DNA from: Dermatemys mawii
Taxonomy: Eukaryota > Chordata > Testudines > Dermatemydidae
Length of the DNA: 64,000 nt
Reading direction: 5' to 3'
NCBI GenBank assembly: GCA_007922305.1
Contig: ML677335.1
Span: 17,105,096-17,169,095, forward strand
Positions 25,501 to 33,535 of this stretch are shown here, piece by piece (the first letter of the stretch is position 1; every line of letters begins with the position of its first letter). The notes beneath the pieces are model-generated. The model did no database searches. It saw only the letters and a list, made by a program, of their open reading frames with translations, and was not told where the DNA came from. The position numbers and the translations under genes were made by a program.

Positions 25501-27348
25501 TATTTATATATTTATTTATTTATCTGTGGTAAAATCATATGCTGGAAAAGTCAGGGAAGAGAGAATAATAAGTTTGTGTGAGAGCTACTTCCTCTCTGGC
25601 TCATGGGACTGGGATTTGACAGAAAGCTGGTTTAGACGGCCTATTGTATATATTAAAGGAAAGGATGATGGGAAGAAGTTTTGTTTACACCACTATCAGT
25701 TTGACCTAAATAAATTCAGGATATAGATGCATTTCTATTTTTGACTGTGATTATGTCTATTTAAGCATGATATATTTGGAGTACGTCTCTGCAATTGGTG
25801 TGCTGCAGGTGTTTCTCCCCTTTTGACAGGCATAACCTACGCTTCCGCTGTTTGAATGTAAAGCGTCCTCTATACTATTTAATTTATATTGTGGTGTTTT
25901 GTGAATTGGAGTTGTAAGGCTCCATAGTATGAATTGAGTCACATAACTGCATTACCAAAATTAATTTTGCACCCTTCAAGTGATGAATAAAATCTACTGT
26001 TAAAATTTTGCTACCAATCATCTCAATACTAGCTTCTGCTCCGCAAACAATCATTCAGTGCCAAACGTAACCATGCTGCAGGAAGATCTTATGCGTGAAA
26101 TTCAAGACCATATATCTGAGAGAGTTGACAGCAGTAATTGAGGGACGATTCATACAGTTATGGTCCTCAGACAAAATGCTAGAAAATATCAGAAAGAGTC
26201 TTAGGTCCAGTGTATCTCCTTGGAGTGGAAGAAGGGAATGATAAATCCCAGTCCTGCAAATACTTAGCACGTGTTTAACTTTACTACCCTGAGTAGTCTC
26301 ACTGATTTCAATAGGACTACTCATGGTAGCAAAGTCAAGAATGTGCTTAAGTGTTTGCAGGATGGGGGCCTTAATAAGTAAGTTTTATAAACCAAGGAAG
26401 TCACATTTTTGGGGCCCAATCCTGCTTCCTATTGATATCAATAGTTATTTGGCTATAAGTATTATTTAATTTCATCTCAAGCCTGCAGTTTGCATGGATC
26501 ACCACTAAAGGATCAGTAATTGCCAAGTGCTGGGACAGTTTGCTTATACTAGGAAATAGATGTGACAACTGTGTAGTGTTGGCAAAGATCAATTTTGCAA
26601 AAATAGACCAGCCCTCCAAAAATAGGAATTCACTTGTAAGCCAGCTATAGGAGGGCCCTATAGCAATCCACTCTGCAAAACAGTGAGTTTGTCCTTTCTT
26701 GCGCCATGCAGTGTACTTTATGACTTAAGGACAAGTGGGGGAGGGAACGACCTCAGTTTGACTGCACTGCTTCACTCCCCAGAAAGACCCCAAGTGAACA
26801 GAGGAGTTCCCTTTACAGGCTACCTGGGGTCTCCCTTCACTAACTAGTCTTCTTAAAACAGCCCCCAAATCAAACCGCTTCTAGGACACGCTCTTTCCGA
26901 GCCCCGGCTCTGGCCGCAGGAGCGCTTTCTGTTTCTTGCGGGTGTGCCACGCAGCGGGCAGGACCTTATCGCCACCTGATCTCACTTCTCGGAAACGATC
27001 CTGGTTTAGGGTCAGAGGCGAGGGAGTTTTAACTGCGTTCCCTGCGCGGGCAGCACCAGCCCAGCCCCCGCCTTCCCCTCGCTGTCCCGCGCCGTGCACC
27101 CCAGCGGAGCGAGGGAAGGGACAAGTCTGACTCCCGCCCATCGCCCCCCCGCCGCCGCCATGGTATTTACCGAGCAAGACACCGGCGCAAATAGGAGCTC
27201 GGAGACTCCCCGCGAAGTTGGCCCCGCTAGAGGCGCAGCCCTGGGGAGACGGACAAGCGGCCGCCCGAGCCGCGGGGATCCCGCCCGGCCCCCTGCCCGG
27301 CCCAGCACTTACCAGGACGAGGCGGAGGAAGCGGAGCCCCGCGCTCAT
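10171..27348 (-). CDS. FAS: Fas cell-surface death receptor (CD95, TNFRSF6), 9 exons
   Basis: FAS is a type I membrane receptor of the TNF-receptor family. In known biology, Fas ligand clusters it and its cytoplasmic death domain recruits FADD and caspase-8. Joined exons are 27348-27313, 20574-20412, 19516-19379, 15874-15763, 13726-13668, 13126-13052, 12898-12825, 11504-11480 and 10529-10171. This gives 1,041 nt, or 346 residues plus stop, against 335 in human. In order there is a signal peptide (about 1-20), three cysteine-rich repeats (about C49-C168), a transmembrane segment (about 172-192), a KKKR stop-transfer at 196-199, a juxtamembrane tail, and a death domain (about 230-318). N-glycosylation sequons lie at N41, N78 and N119. 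All introns are GT-AG and phases agree. The gene is divergent from ACTA2. It appears intact. Confidence 0.95.
11480..11504 (-). CDS. FAS: FAS exon 8 (25-bp microexon)
   Basis: Encodes EVVPLMYT plus one base. It has acceptor tgtttccag and donor gtatga, is exactly the length of human exon 8, and joins exon 7 (phase 0) to exon 9 (phase 1). Too short to stand out as a frame. Confidence 0.9.
11505..12824 (-). other. FAS: FAS intron 7
   Basis: No conserved exon or clear repeat recognised. Overlapping frames on both strands at 12422-12817 (130 and 102 codons) have no splice context or family resemblance. Confidence 0.6.
12825..12898 (-). CDS. FAS: FAS exon 7
   Basis: 74 bp (human 83 bp) encoding residues 196-219. 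It starts with the basic KKKR stop-transfer and continues as a polar juxtamembrane segment ending KPLNS. Acceptor ttttgtttcag, donor gtaagt. Separated from exon 6 by only 153 bp. Confidence 0.92.
13052..13126 (-). CDS. FAS: FAS exon 6 (transmembrane)
   Basis: 75 bp encoding residues 171-194: the hydrophobic run [20 protein letters not shown] and the first cytoplasmic residues. Length is a multiple of three and both boundaries are phase 1, so skipping it would keep frame and remove the membrane anchor, as in the known soluble human isoform (63-bp exon). Confidence 0.93.
13668..13726 (-). CDS. FAS: FAS exon 5
   Basis: Residues C151-K169 plus split codons (59 bp; human 62 bp). It ends the third cysteine-rich repeat with [11 protein letters not shown]. 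The acceptor is ttctctag. The donor is GTACGA, weaker than the other donors in the gene, but it is the one that keeps phase with exon 6. Confidence 0.88.
14405..14663. mobile_element. Palindromic MITE in FAS intron 4
   Basis: The left end GGTATGTCTACAGTATAATT and the right end AATTGCAGTGTAGACATAC are inverted. The arms continue inward: CTGGCTAAGAGGTTATTGAA on the left pairs with TCAAACAGCCTCTTAGCCTG on the right, around a centre with AGGACCCTGCAAGGTGGGAG. It has no coding capacity. This is a familiar high-copy turtle fold-back element. The target-site duplication is not resolved. Confidence 0.7.
14978..15075. repeat. Turtle fold-back repeat, 'ttggtcc...ttattgga' family
   Basis: Contains TTGTAGCTGTGTTGTTCCCA, ATATCCTTTATTGGACAAAT and ACCTCACCCATCTTGTCTCT, a phrase recurring at 33440-33535 and twice at 60300-60490. 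It lies in FAS intron 4. Confidence 0.6.
15763..15874 (-). CDS. FAS: FAS exon 4
   Basis: Residues 114-149 plus split codons (112 bp; human 109 bp). It contains [14 protein letters not shown] and the cysteine cluster SCDHCNSCS of repeats 2-3. Acceptor tttattttag, donor gtaagt. Confidence 0.95.
16179..16284. mobile_element. mariner/pogo-like MITE, TA target
   Basis: CAGTGGATTCCAGTTAAT at the left end is inverted at the right end as ATTAACTGGAATCCATTG. A TA dinucleotide flanks each end (16177-16178, 16285-16286), as Tc1/mariner-superfamily elements leave. The whole 106 bp is close to a perfect palindrome, with GGTTAATTGGGGCA facing TGCCCCAATTAACT. In FAS intron 3. Confidence 0.75.
17464..18365 (+). 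repeat. Probable solo LTR of an endogenous retroelement
   Basis: Boundaries are proposed from inverted tips TGTTA ... TAACA. The interior has a TATAAAA box at 17979-17985 and an AT-rich downstream part with TTAAGTAAACTTGTTTTATT, like an LTR U3-R-U5 layout. No matching target-site duplication was found, and a CR1 fragment abuts its right end. It lies in FAS intron 3, antisense to FAS. Internal viral genes are not seen. Confidence 0.5.
18366..18690 (+). mobile_element. CR1 LINE 3' fragment
   Basis: Contains the hallmarks of the CR1 3' untranslated region: AATAGGACAAGAAGCAATGG, AATCTCCATCACTGGAGATT and GACTGGACTAAATGACC, ending in AGATTCTATGAT. It is 5'-truncated, as usual. The 149-codon frame inside is not a gene. 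Confidence 0.85.
19379..19516 (-). CDS. FAS: FAS exon 3
   Basis: Residues 68-112 plus split codons (138 bp, the human length). It encodes the end of the first and most of the second cysteine-rich repeat, with [11 protein letters not shown] and [12 protein letters not shown]. In the family this region forms most of the ligand-binding face. Acceptor ttttttacag, donor gtatgt. Confidence 0.95.
20228..20319. mobile_element. Small hAT-type MITE (TSD ATGTAGAG)
   Basis: A 92-bp element in FAS intron 2, flanked by identical ATGTAGAG at 20220-20227 and 20320-20327. The ends CAGGGGGTAGTCAATTA and TATTGAGTATCTTTG are imperfectly inverted. The centre GGGCCAGATTTGGCCCAC is typical of hAT deletion derivatives. 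Confidence 0.8.
20412..20574 (-). CDS. FAS: FAS exon 2
   Basis: Residues 13-66 plus one base of G67 (163 bp; human is 166 bp). It completes the signal peptide (VCVWTIGS) and encodes the N-terminal linker and the start of the first cysteine-rich repeat, ending in CCKMCAPG. Acceptor ctcctag, donor gtaggt. The sequon N41-I-S lies here. Confidence 0.93.
20575..24997 (-). other. FAS: FAS intron 1, distal part
   Basis: Long intron with no additional exon recognised. Short frames on both strands (such as 122 codons at 20825-21193 and 117 codons at 23297-23650) have no splice support. A possible MIR scrap lies at about 24,180-24,290 (GTCTCTGTTTCCCCAGCTGT). Confidence 0.5.
24998..25345 (+). mobile_element. 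CR1 LINE fragment
   Basis: Contains AATTAATAGGCAGCAG, AAGTACTTTTTCATGCAATG, ATAGGTCCATCGATGGCTAT and TGCTCCCTCTGAAGCTCTGG. These match the CR1 3' region also found in better shape at about 40,030-40,340. Both ends are truncated. In FAS intron 1. Confidence 0.8.
26252..26362. mobile_element. Palindromic MITE
   Basis: The left arm (TCCTGCAAATACTTAGCACG, 'tttactaccctgagtagtc') and the right arm ('gactactcatggtagcaaag', GCTTAAGTGTTTGCAGGA) are inverted with a short loop near 26,305. Non-coding fold-back element in FAS intron 1. Confidence 0.7.
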
Positions 27349-27900
27349 GCTGCCGCCCCCGGCGCGCTGCGGTGCCCGGGAAAAGCCTCCAAAGCGAAAG
27401 TGCGTCGCGGCGCCGGGGAGCTGCCCTCGCCGCCGTCCCACGGGCTGTGCATTGAGCGCTGGTGCCCGGCGGCAGCACCTGCCCCGCCCCGGTCAGGGGC
27501 CAAGCTCCTCCTCCGGGTTAGCCGCTGCCGTGCCCAGCGCAGGGGGAGGGGAGAGGAAACTACGTGGGGGATCCCCCCACTCCCGGCGTAGGGCTGGGTG
27601 CGCCGGGAGCCCAAGGGGATCGTGCGCACTGAGTAGAGCCGCACCTGGGAGGAGCCTCCTGCCAACAGTGGCGTTGCTACAGCTGTGCAAGGTGCAATAT
27701 GGGCTCCCCGCTCCCCCCCACACACACTCCAGAAGCGTCGTGGGCACGCGGGAAACCATTGTCTTGATCCCCCGATAGGCGTTAGCGCTGGATTCCCCTG
27801 GTCCTGCGCCTGATCTCTGGGTGTGTCTGGCTCTGGCCAACTTCTGGAAGGAGTCCCAGGTGTCTCCTGCCACGGGCTTGCGGTTGCCAACCCTCTAGGA
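26880..27900 (-). promoter_or_regulatory. FAS: CpG island / FAS promoter region
   Basis: Base composition changes abruptly to GC- and CpG-rich here and returns to AT-rich beyond. It covers FAS exon 1. GC-box-like strings (such as CCCCGCCCC at about 27,481-27,490) lie upstream of the start codon on the FAS strand, and no TATA box was seen. Long frames in it (up to 186 codons on either strand) reflect high GC and are not genes. The transcription start is not determined. Confidence 0.7.
27313..27348 (-). CDS. FAS: FAS exon 1 (coding part)
   Basis: Encodes residues 1-12, [12 protein letters not shown], the start of the signal peptide, and ends in phase 0 before gtaagt. The chosen ATG (27346-27348) leads directly into hydrophobic residues continued by exon 2. 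An in-frame ATG 31 codons upstream (27439-27441) would place an arginine-rich stretch before the signal peptide, so it is less likely. Confidence 0.85.
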
Positions 27901-28042
27901 TTGGCCTGGAGTCTCCCGGCATCCCCATCGATCTCCCTGTGACCCTGGAAAAGGAGCCAGGAGATTTTAAGAAAATGACATTACTTCATGTTGGGGGGGG
28001 GGGGGGATATCTCCCGGAATAGCTTCAGTCAGAGTTGGCAGC
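27886..28042. mobile_element. MITE with 'gttgccaaccct' ends
   Basis: The left end GTTGCCAACCCTCTAGGATT and the right end CAGAGTTGGCAGCCC are inverted, with an interior CTGGAGTCTCCCGG / ATCTCCCGG. It includes a run of 13-14 G. Similar elements are common in turtles by memory. The target-site duplication is unclear. Confidence 0.55.
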
Positions 28043-28204
28043 CCTTGCTCTTTCAGATGGTTCAGTCCAGAACAGCCTTGCCCTCGGGTGCATCTGAGTG
28101 GCAGTTCTGTGTCCATGGGGTAGTAATTAATTGTACTCCTGTAGCACCTTATGTACAACGACCTAGGTATTTTAAAATGAATCAGTTAAAGCTAAAAATA
28201 CCCT

Positions 28205-28620
28205 TGTGAGGTAGATTTACAGAGGAAGGGTGTTGCAGTGGCTAGGCTGCTAGACTGGGACTTGAAGAGCTCGGATCAGTTTTGTTCTCTGCTGCAGACT
28301 TCCTGTGTAACCCTTGGGAAAGCGATTTAAAGCCGGATTATTATATGTAGGTACATAATGATAGCTGCCTAGCGGGATTTTCAAACTGTCTAGATGTCTA
28401 ACTCCCATTGCTTTCAGTAGGCACTTTTGAAAATCCCATGAGCTGGCTGTGTGTATCTTTAGGTGCCTAAATACCTTTAAAATCTGGATTTTTATTCCTT
28501 CTCTGTCTCAATCCCTATCTGTAAAATGGGGGAATAGTATTTTCCGGCCGTGCAGGGGTATTATGAGGATAAATAAATATTTAAAGGCTGTATGGAGGAG
28601 TGTTCAGATATTATGGTAAT
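28205..28620 (+). repeat. MIR-like SINE, split
   Basis: The tRNA-like/5' part (GTGTTGCAGTGGCTAGGCTG to TGTGTAACCCTTGGGAAAGC) and the core/3' part (TATCTGTAAAATGGGGGAAT, 'tattatgaggataaataaat') are MIR-like in plus orientation. About 160 bp between them looks foreign. Diverged. Confidence 0.6.
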
Positions 28621-30340
28621 GGAACCTGTAAAAGTACCTAAGATGGATAGTATTAAGTCACTTGTTAAAGTTTATGCAGCAAATCGGAGATGGATCCAGG
28701 AATAGATCTCATGTCTCCCCATTTCAACCACTAAATATGAGTCTCTCATCTTGGGGTGAGGGCGGGGTAACTGCCCTGCCTTTGGCAAGTGTGTAGGTGT
28801 AGGGGTTAGGGAACCCAGGTAGGATAGAAGTGATTGGAAACATGAAAAAGGCTGAGAGACTCACTGCAATAGACAAGGCTGCCTTCCACTGAGTTGCCTG
28901 AAGGGGCGCTGACATGGCCAGTAATGTGACCTATCATCTGTAGTGTTTCACAGCCTTTCACATGTACATAATGTAACAGTTATCTCTCTTGTGCTTGCCT
29001 TCAGTGAATCCTTGGTCTTCCAAGCTCTATCTATAGTGTCTGTTGAAGGTAATATGATAGTCTGAGTTATCAGTTATTGAAATTGTTAAACATCTTTCAG
29101 CTTATGCCATGACAGTATTGTACTTACAAGTCTGTGGTCTCATCTCAGCTGGTATTTTCATTTTAAAGCCAATTTTTCAGGAGTTTATGACTCACCCTTG
29201 TATTTGCAAGCACAGAAGCAGCTGCACTTTGAGAGATGTTACTGAACTAGTTAAACGATGTTCAGAAACATATTAAAAAAATAGCTTCTCTGTCAGACAT
29301 TTTAACCACTTCCGCCTAAAACAAAACTCTTCATCTAGAACTGCTGATGCTTTGAGATGCTCCAATTTTGGTATAGATATTAATGGCAAACTCCCCTATC
29401 TCCCAAAATGAAGTGAGATGGCTAAGAAGTATGTGAAATGTGGGTACTGTATATACACCAAATTTTCTGTTCACAATAGGCCCAAATCCCAAAGTGCTTA
29501 TTCAGTTCACGCTCCAGGCTATTGATTTTAATAAGAGCTAGTAAACACTGAGTACAAATTAAGTGCTAGATTGTCCTCATCTGCTGGAAGGGCTCTGCAA
29601 GACTACAGAACTATTGCCGAATTCGTCAATCAAGAGAGCAGGTTTCACCTTAAAAACAACCCTTACCGCCCCCCCCCCCAAAAAAAATAATCCAGTAGGA
29701 TTGGTCCCTTGATATGTATCATTTTAGCATAAAAAAGATCCAGATTCTGTTCTATACCGCTCTCATCTTCATAGTCTTTGAGTGCCTTCCAGCAGCGCAT
29801 TACTAAGTGACATGACATGATTAACATCACCCCCATGTCAGTTGGTCTTTCTGTCATCATCTCCCTAGGGGAAGAATTGGGCGTGTGGTGTAATGTGTTT
29901 TATTTTGGTAGATGTGGTGTATACAAACTAGGTAGGAACCCTTTTAAATAGCTTAAGCCCTCTAGTGGTTCTCACTGGCTTCTAGGTTTCAGAAGCCTCC
30001 AGAACCCTGCAGAGCAGCTATTTATTTATGTAGGTAGGCCTTGTGTGTGGTATAGAGTTAGTAAACATGGTTGTTATTTAGACCCCACTGTGTGTGTGTA
30101 TTTCCTTTAATTACCTTTGTTGTGTAAAGACCAAATGACACAATAGTGGGATTTTTTGGAAGGAAGAAGGGAGTATTGGTTTTGTTTTTTAAAATGGTAG
30201 TCTATTAACATTTCTAATTTACTCTGGTGAAAGTGTGTGGTTTGTACACTGCTACCGGGACTGTAGCAGCTTCTTTGGCTGGAGGGAGTGGCTGTCATAA
30301 CTCTAAATTTCTTTTCTTCTCCATTCCCTCTCTGTTTAAA
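28621..30340. other. Intergenic spacer, no gene
   Basis: Short frames only. A poly-C/poly-A run sits near 29,671-29,688. No recognised features. Confidence 0.45.
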
Positions 30341-30418
30341 GGCTTGTCTACACTTAAAATGCTACAGTGGCACAACTATGCCACTGCAGCAATGCTACTG
30401 CAGTGCTTCAGTATAGAT

Positions 30419-31582
30419 CGGGGTGGGCAAACTCTTTGGCCCGATGGCCACATCTGGGTGGGGAAATTGTATGCAGGGACAGGACAAAGGGTCGGGGTGC
30501 AGGAGAGAGTGTGAGGTGTGGGAGGAGGGTGTGGTGTACAGGAAGGGGCCCAGGGTAAGGGATTGGGGCAGAGGAGGGGTGCGGGGTGTATGATGGGGCT
30601 CAGGGAAGGGATTGGGATGCAGGGAGGGGTGCAGGAGGGGACTCAGGACAGGACGTAGAGGTGCAGGACTGGTGCAAGGTGCAGCAGGGGGCTCAGGGCA
30701 GGGGGTTGGGGTGCAGGATGGGTATAGAGTGTAGTGGAGACTCAGGGCAGGGAGTTGAGGTGCAGGAGGGGTGCAGGGTGCAGCAGGGGGCTCAGGGAAG
30801 GGAGCTGGGGTGCAGGATGGAGAAAGGGCTGGGGTGCAGCAGGGGGTCAGGGTGCAGGGTGTGGCAGGGGGCGTAGGGTGCAGGAGGGGCGAGGGGTGCA
30901 GGGTGTGGTATGGGGCTCAGAGTGGGGGTGCAAGATGCAGAAGGGGTGAGGGGTGCAGCAGGGGTCAGGGTGCAGCGTGTGGTAGGGGGCTCAGAGCAGG
31001 GGGTTAGGGTGCAGGAGGGGTGTGAGGTGCAGGAGGGGTGNNNNNNNNNNGAGCAGGGGGTTAGGGTGCAGGAGGGGTGTGAGGTGCAGGAGGGGTGTGG
31101 GGTGCAGCAGCAGGCTCAGGGCAGTGGGTTGGGCTACGGGATGGGTGCTGCCTCCGGGCCAGCGCCAGTGACCTGAAGCGACGCCGGTGCACACTGGGGC
31201 CAGGGCAGGCTCCCTCCCTGCCTGGCCCCTTGTCATGCTGCTCCATCCGGAAAGGGCCAGAACCACGTCCCTGCGGCCCCAGGGGAGGGGGGCACAGGGC
31301 TCCATGTGCTGCCCTCACTGCTCCTCCAGGTACCTCCCCTGAAGCTTCCATTGGCTGCCAATGGGAGCTACAAGTGGGTGGGAGGGTCCTGGAGGCGAGG
31401 GCAACGCACAGAGTCCTCTGCCCCCTTTCCTCCAGGGCCACAGCGACATGGTGCTGGCCGCTTCAGGGAGCAGCGCAGGGCTTGCAGTGCCATGGGTGGG
31501 GGGGCCCCCCACAATGCTGTGGGCCAGATCCGAAGTCCTGAGGGGCCAGATTGAGCCTGTGGGCTGTAATTTGCCCACCCCG
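30419..31582. mobile_element. hAT-type element with G-rich tandem array (TSD GTATAGAT)
   Basis: The left end CGGGGTGGGCAAACTCTTTG and the right end AATTTGCCCACCCCG are inverted, with identical GTATAGAT at 30411-30418 and 31583-31590. From about 30,480 to 31,120 the interior is a degenerate array of GGGGTGCAGGAGGGGTGCAG-like units, strongly G-skewed on the plus strand and containing a gap. Frames up to 148 codons inside are artefacts of the repeat. Its ends match those of the copy at 38331-39158. Confidence 0.85.
31041..31050. other. Assembly gap (10 N)
   Basis: Ten N inside the G-rich array. The stretch after the gap repeats the stretch before it, so copy number is uncertain. Confidence 0.95.
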
Positions 31583-32588
31583 GTATAGATGCTACCTATT
31601 TAGCCCTGTACTAGCGTTATCATTTATTTTATTTATCAGTACTGCCAGGAGCCTACAGGTCTTTATCTTGTGACATTGACTTCAGCAGCTAGCTTGAGGG
31701 CTGAGGCCTATAAACTTTGGCTCAGATAACAGCCCAATGGTCACCCCAAGTTTTGGGGAACTGAAACAGAATGTTTGAGTGAAGTTTGTTCATAACGACA
31801 CCAGCCAGCCACAATAATATGAGCTAACACCAACTTTTGGATATTTTAGGATGGGAAAATCCACAGATTACTGACCGCAAGAGTACCATGGCTACAAATT
31901 GACACATATGATAATAAGTTGAGATCATTAATATACTAACCAATAGGAGAAGAGCACACTAACATTAAAAGGGTGAGGAAATACAAATGAAGAAGAAGGG
32001 AGAAACCCTTACTGAATATGCATTAGACAGTGTAGCACCAGTGTAACATATTATAGCACTTGTACCCCAATCTGTGTGCAGGAGGAGGGAAAAATTGAGC
32101 CCTGTAGTTGCAGATGACAGAATAATGGTCACTGGCGATAGTGATGTGGAAGATAATGGCTAACGTTTCAGGCTGTTCTGTAAGGGGTGGTGAGAGTATA
32201 TGGATGTTCAGATGTACATTCTGCATTATCACTCTCTATCTTGCTGGGATGGAATTTTTGTGACTTTGCTGAATGTATTAATAAAACTATTACAAGTACA
32301 AAAAGGTTCCTAACGTGTGAGTGTTGCAACCATGCACATCAGGGTTACCAAATGAACAGTAATTTTAATAATACAATCCATAGATCAGGCAACACATATG
32401 CCAACAGGAGGTGTTCTCCTATAGGGGTAGATAGTCCATCTTCCTGATGTTGATGGAAGAATTCTGCACAGGGACTTATGTTCTTATGACTTAGGTCATC
32501 TTAACAGCGCCGCTCAGGGATATGGATTTTTAACATCCCTGACTGACATTGTTAAACCAACCTAATTTTCTAGGGTAGACAAGGCCTA

Positions 32589-33330
32589 ATTTTTAATGTG
32601 AACCTGGATTGGTCTGTTTCCAGTTAGAATAATGTAAACTGTGGCCAGCCCTAGACCACACTCTAGCCACTAGATGTCCTCATAGCTTTCACCGCAGAAT
32701 AGTTACAAAAAACTGGGAGCTGCATCTCCAGCTACAGTTAATGCACAGGATCCTGAACTTTTCAGGTCATCAGGCTTTCAGTCTTTGAAAATGTATGCTT
32801 TGAAAATGTATACTGTTACAGTGAACACATCCATTCATAGTTTAACCTTCTCTCCACACTAGTTTGATTCTTCTGGGCCTTTATTTTGCACCCATGATGG
32901 TGGCCTAATCATCACAAAGTAGATTGGAGCGAGTCAGTAGAAAATCACAGACGTAAAACTCTGGCTTTAAAACACATGACTGTAATGCTCTGCTAATAAC
33001 AATGATTTTTTAATTTTCTATTTATGCTTGAGTTGGTGTCAGGGTTCCTCCCTTTTCCCTAAAGGTGATCTGGCACTTGGGAAAATGGTACCCAACAGGC
33101 ATTACGGCTTATTGGAGTGACTACTAGTGTAGTCTTCTCAAAAACTGCCTCTATAGGGGAGGAGAAGACGGACATGATGGGATAAATCAAGACCGTAAGC
33201 TGTGATCAATAATAGGGATAGAGCCTAGGGCCCCCAAACCATAATGTGTTGTTTTCAACATTTTGAATATTTTACTTTTTTAAAGAGAGAGAACTAGATA
33301 AAACTGCATTATAATAACCAAGATTGCTGA
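32589..33330. other. Intergenic spacer, no gene
   Basis: Nothing recognised. Confidence 0.4.
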
Positions 33331-33331
33331 T

Positions 33332-33363
<32 letters not shown>
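33331..33363. repeat. (TTCT)n microsatellite
   Basis: About eight uninterrupted tetranucleotide units. Confidence 0.95.
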
Positions 33364-33419
33364 AAATCATACCAAATGTCTGCAAATGCTATGCTTACTT
33401 TTGAAATGCTTTCAAATAT

Positions 33420-33439
33420 ATGTGTGTGTGTGTGTGTGT
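33420..33439. repeat. (TG)n microsatellite
   Basis: About nine to ten TG units following ATATA. Confidence 0.9.
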
Positions 33440-33535
33440 CTCTTTCACCAATAGAAGTTTGTCCAATAAAAGATATTATCTCACCCACCTTTTCTCTCGA
33501 ATATCCTGGAACCAACACAGCTACAACAACACTTC
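33440..33535. repeat. Turtle fold-back repeat, single arm
   Basis: TTTCACCAATAGAAGTTTGT, CCAATAAAAGATATTATCTC and ATCCTGGAACCAACACAGCT correspond to the inverted copies at 60300-60490. One orientation only. Confidence 0.6.

Larger units (their letters stand above)
30341..32588. mobile_element. Composite TIR element with nested insertions
   Basis: The left arm GGCTTGTCTACACTTAAAAT (30341) matches inverted sequence at the right end (GGTAGACAAGGCCT, to 32588). Interior arms include GTTGATGGAAGAATTC and CAGCGCCGCTCAGGGATATG. A hAT element splits the left arm (30419-31582). About 31,620-32,385 is unrelated sequence I cannot classify. Confidence 0.5.

Noticed and set aside
26881..27890. Frames up to 186 codons on both strands at the CpG island
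   Set aside because: High GC makes stops rare. Only the 36-nt FAS exon 1 piece has a donor and continues in phase.
30586..31541. Open frames of 70-148 codons on both strands in the G-rich hAT interior
   Set aside because: They are produced by the tandem array and the GC-rich flank, overlap in several frames, cross the N gap and match no family.
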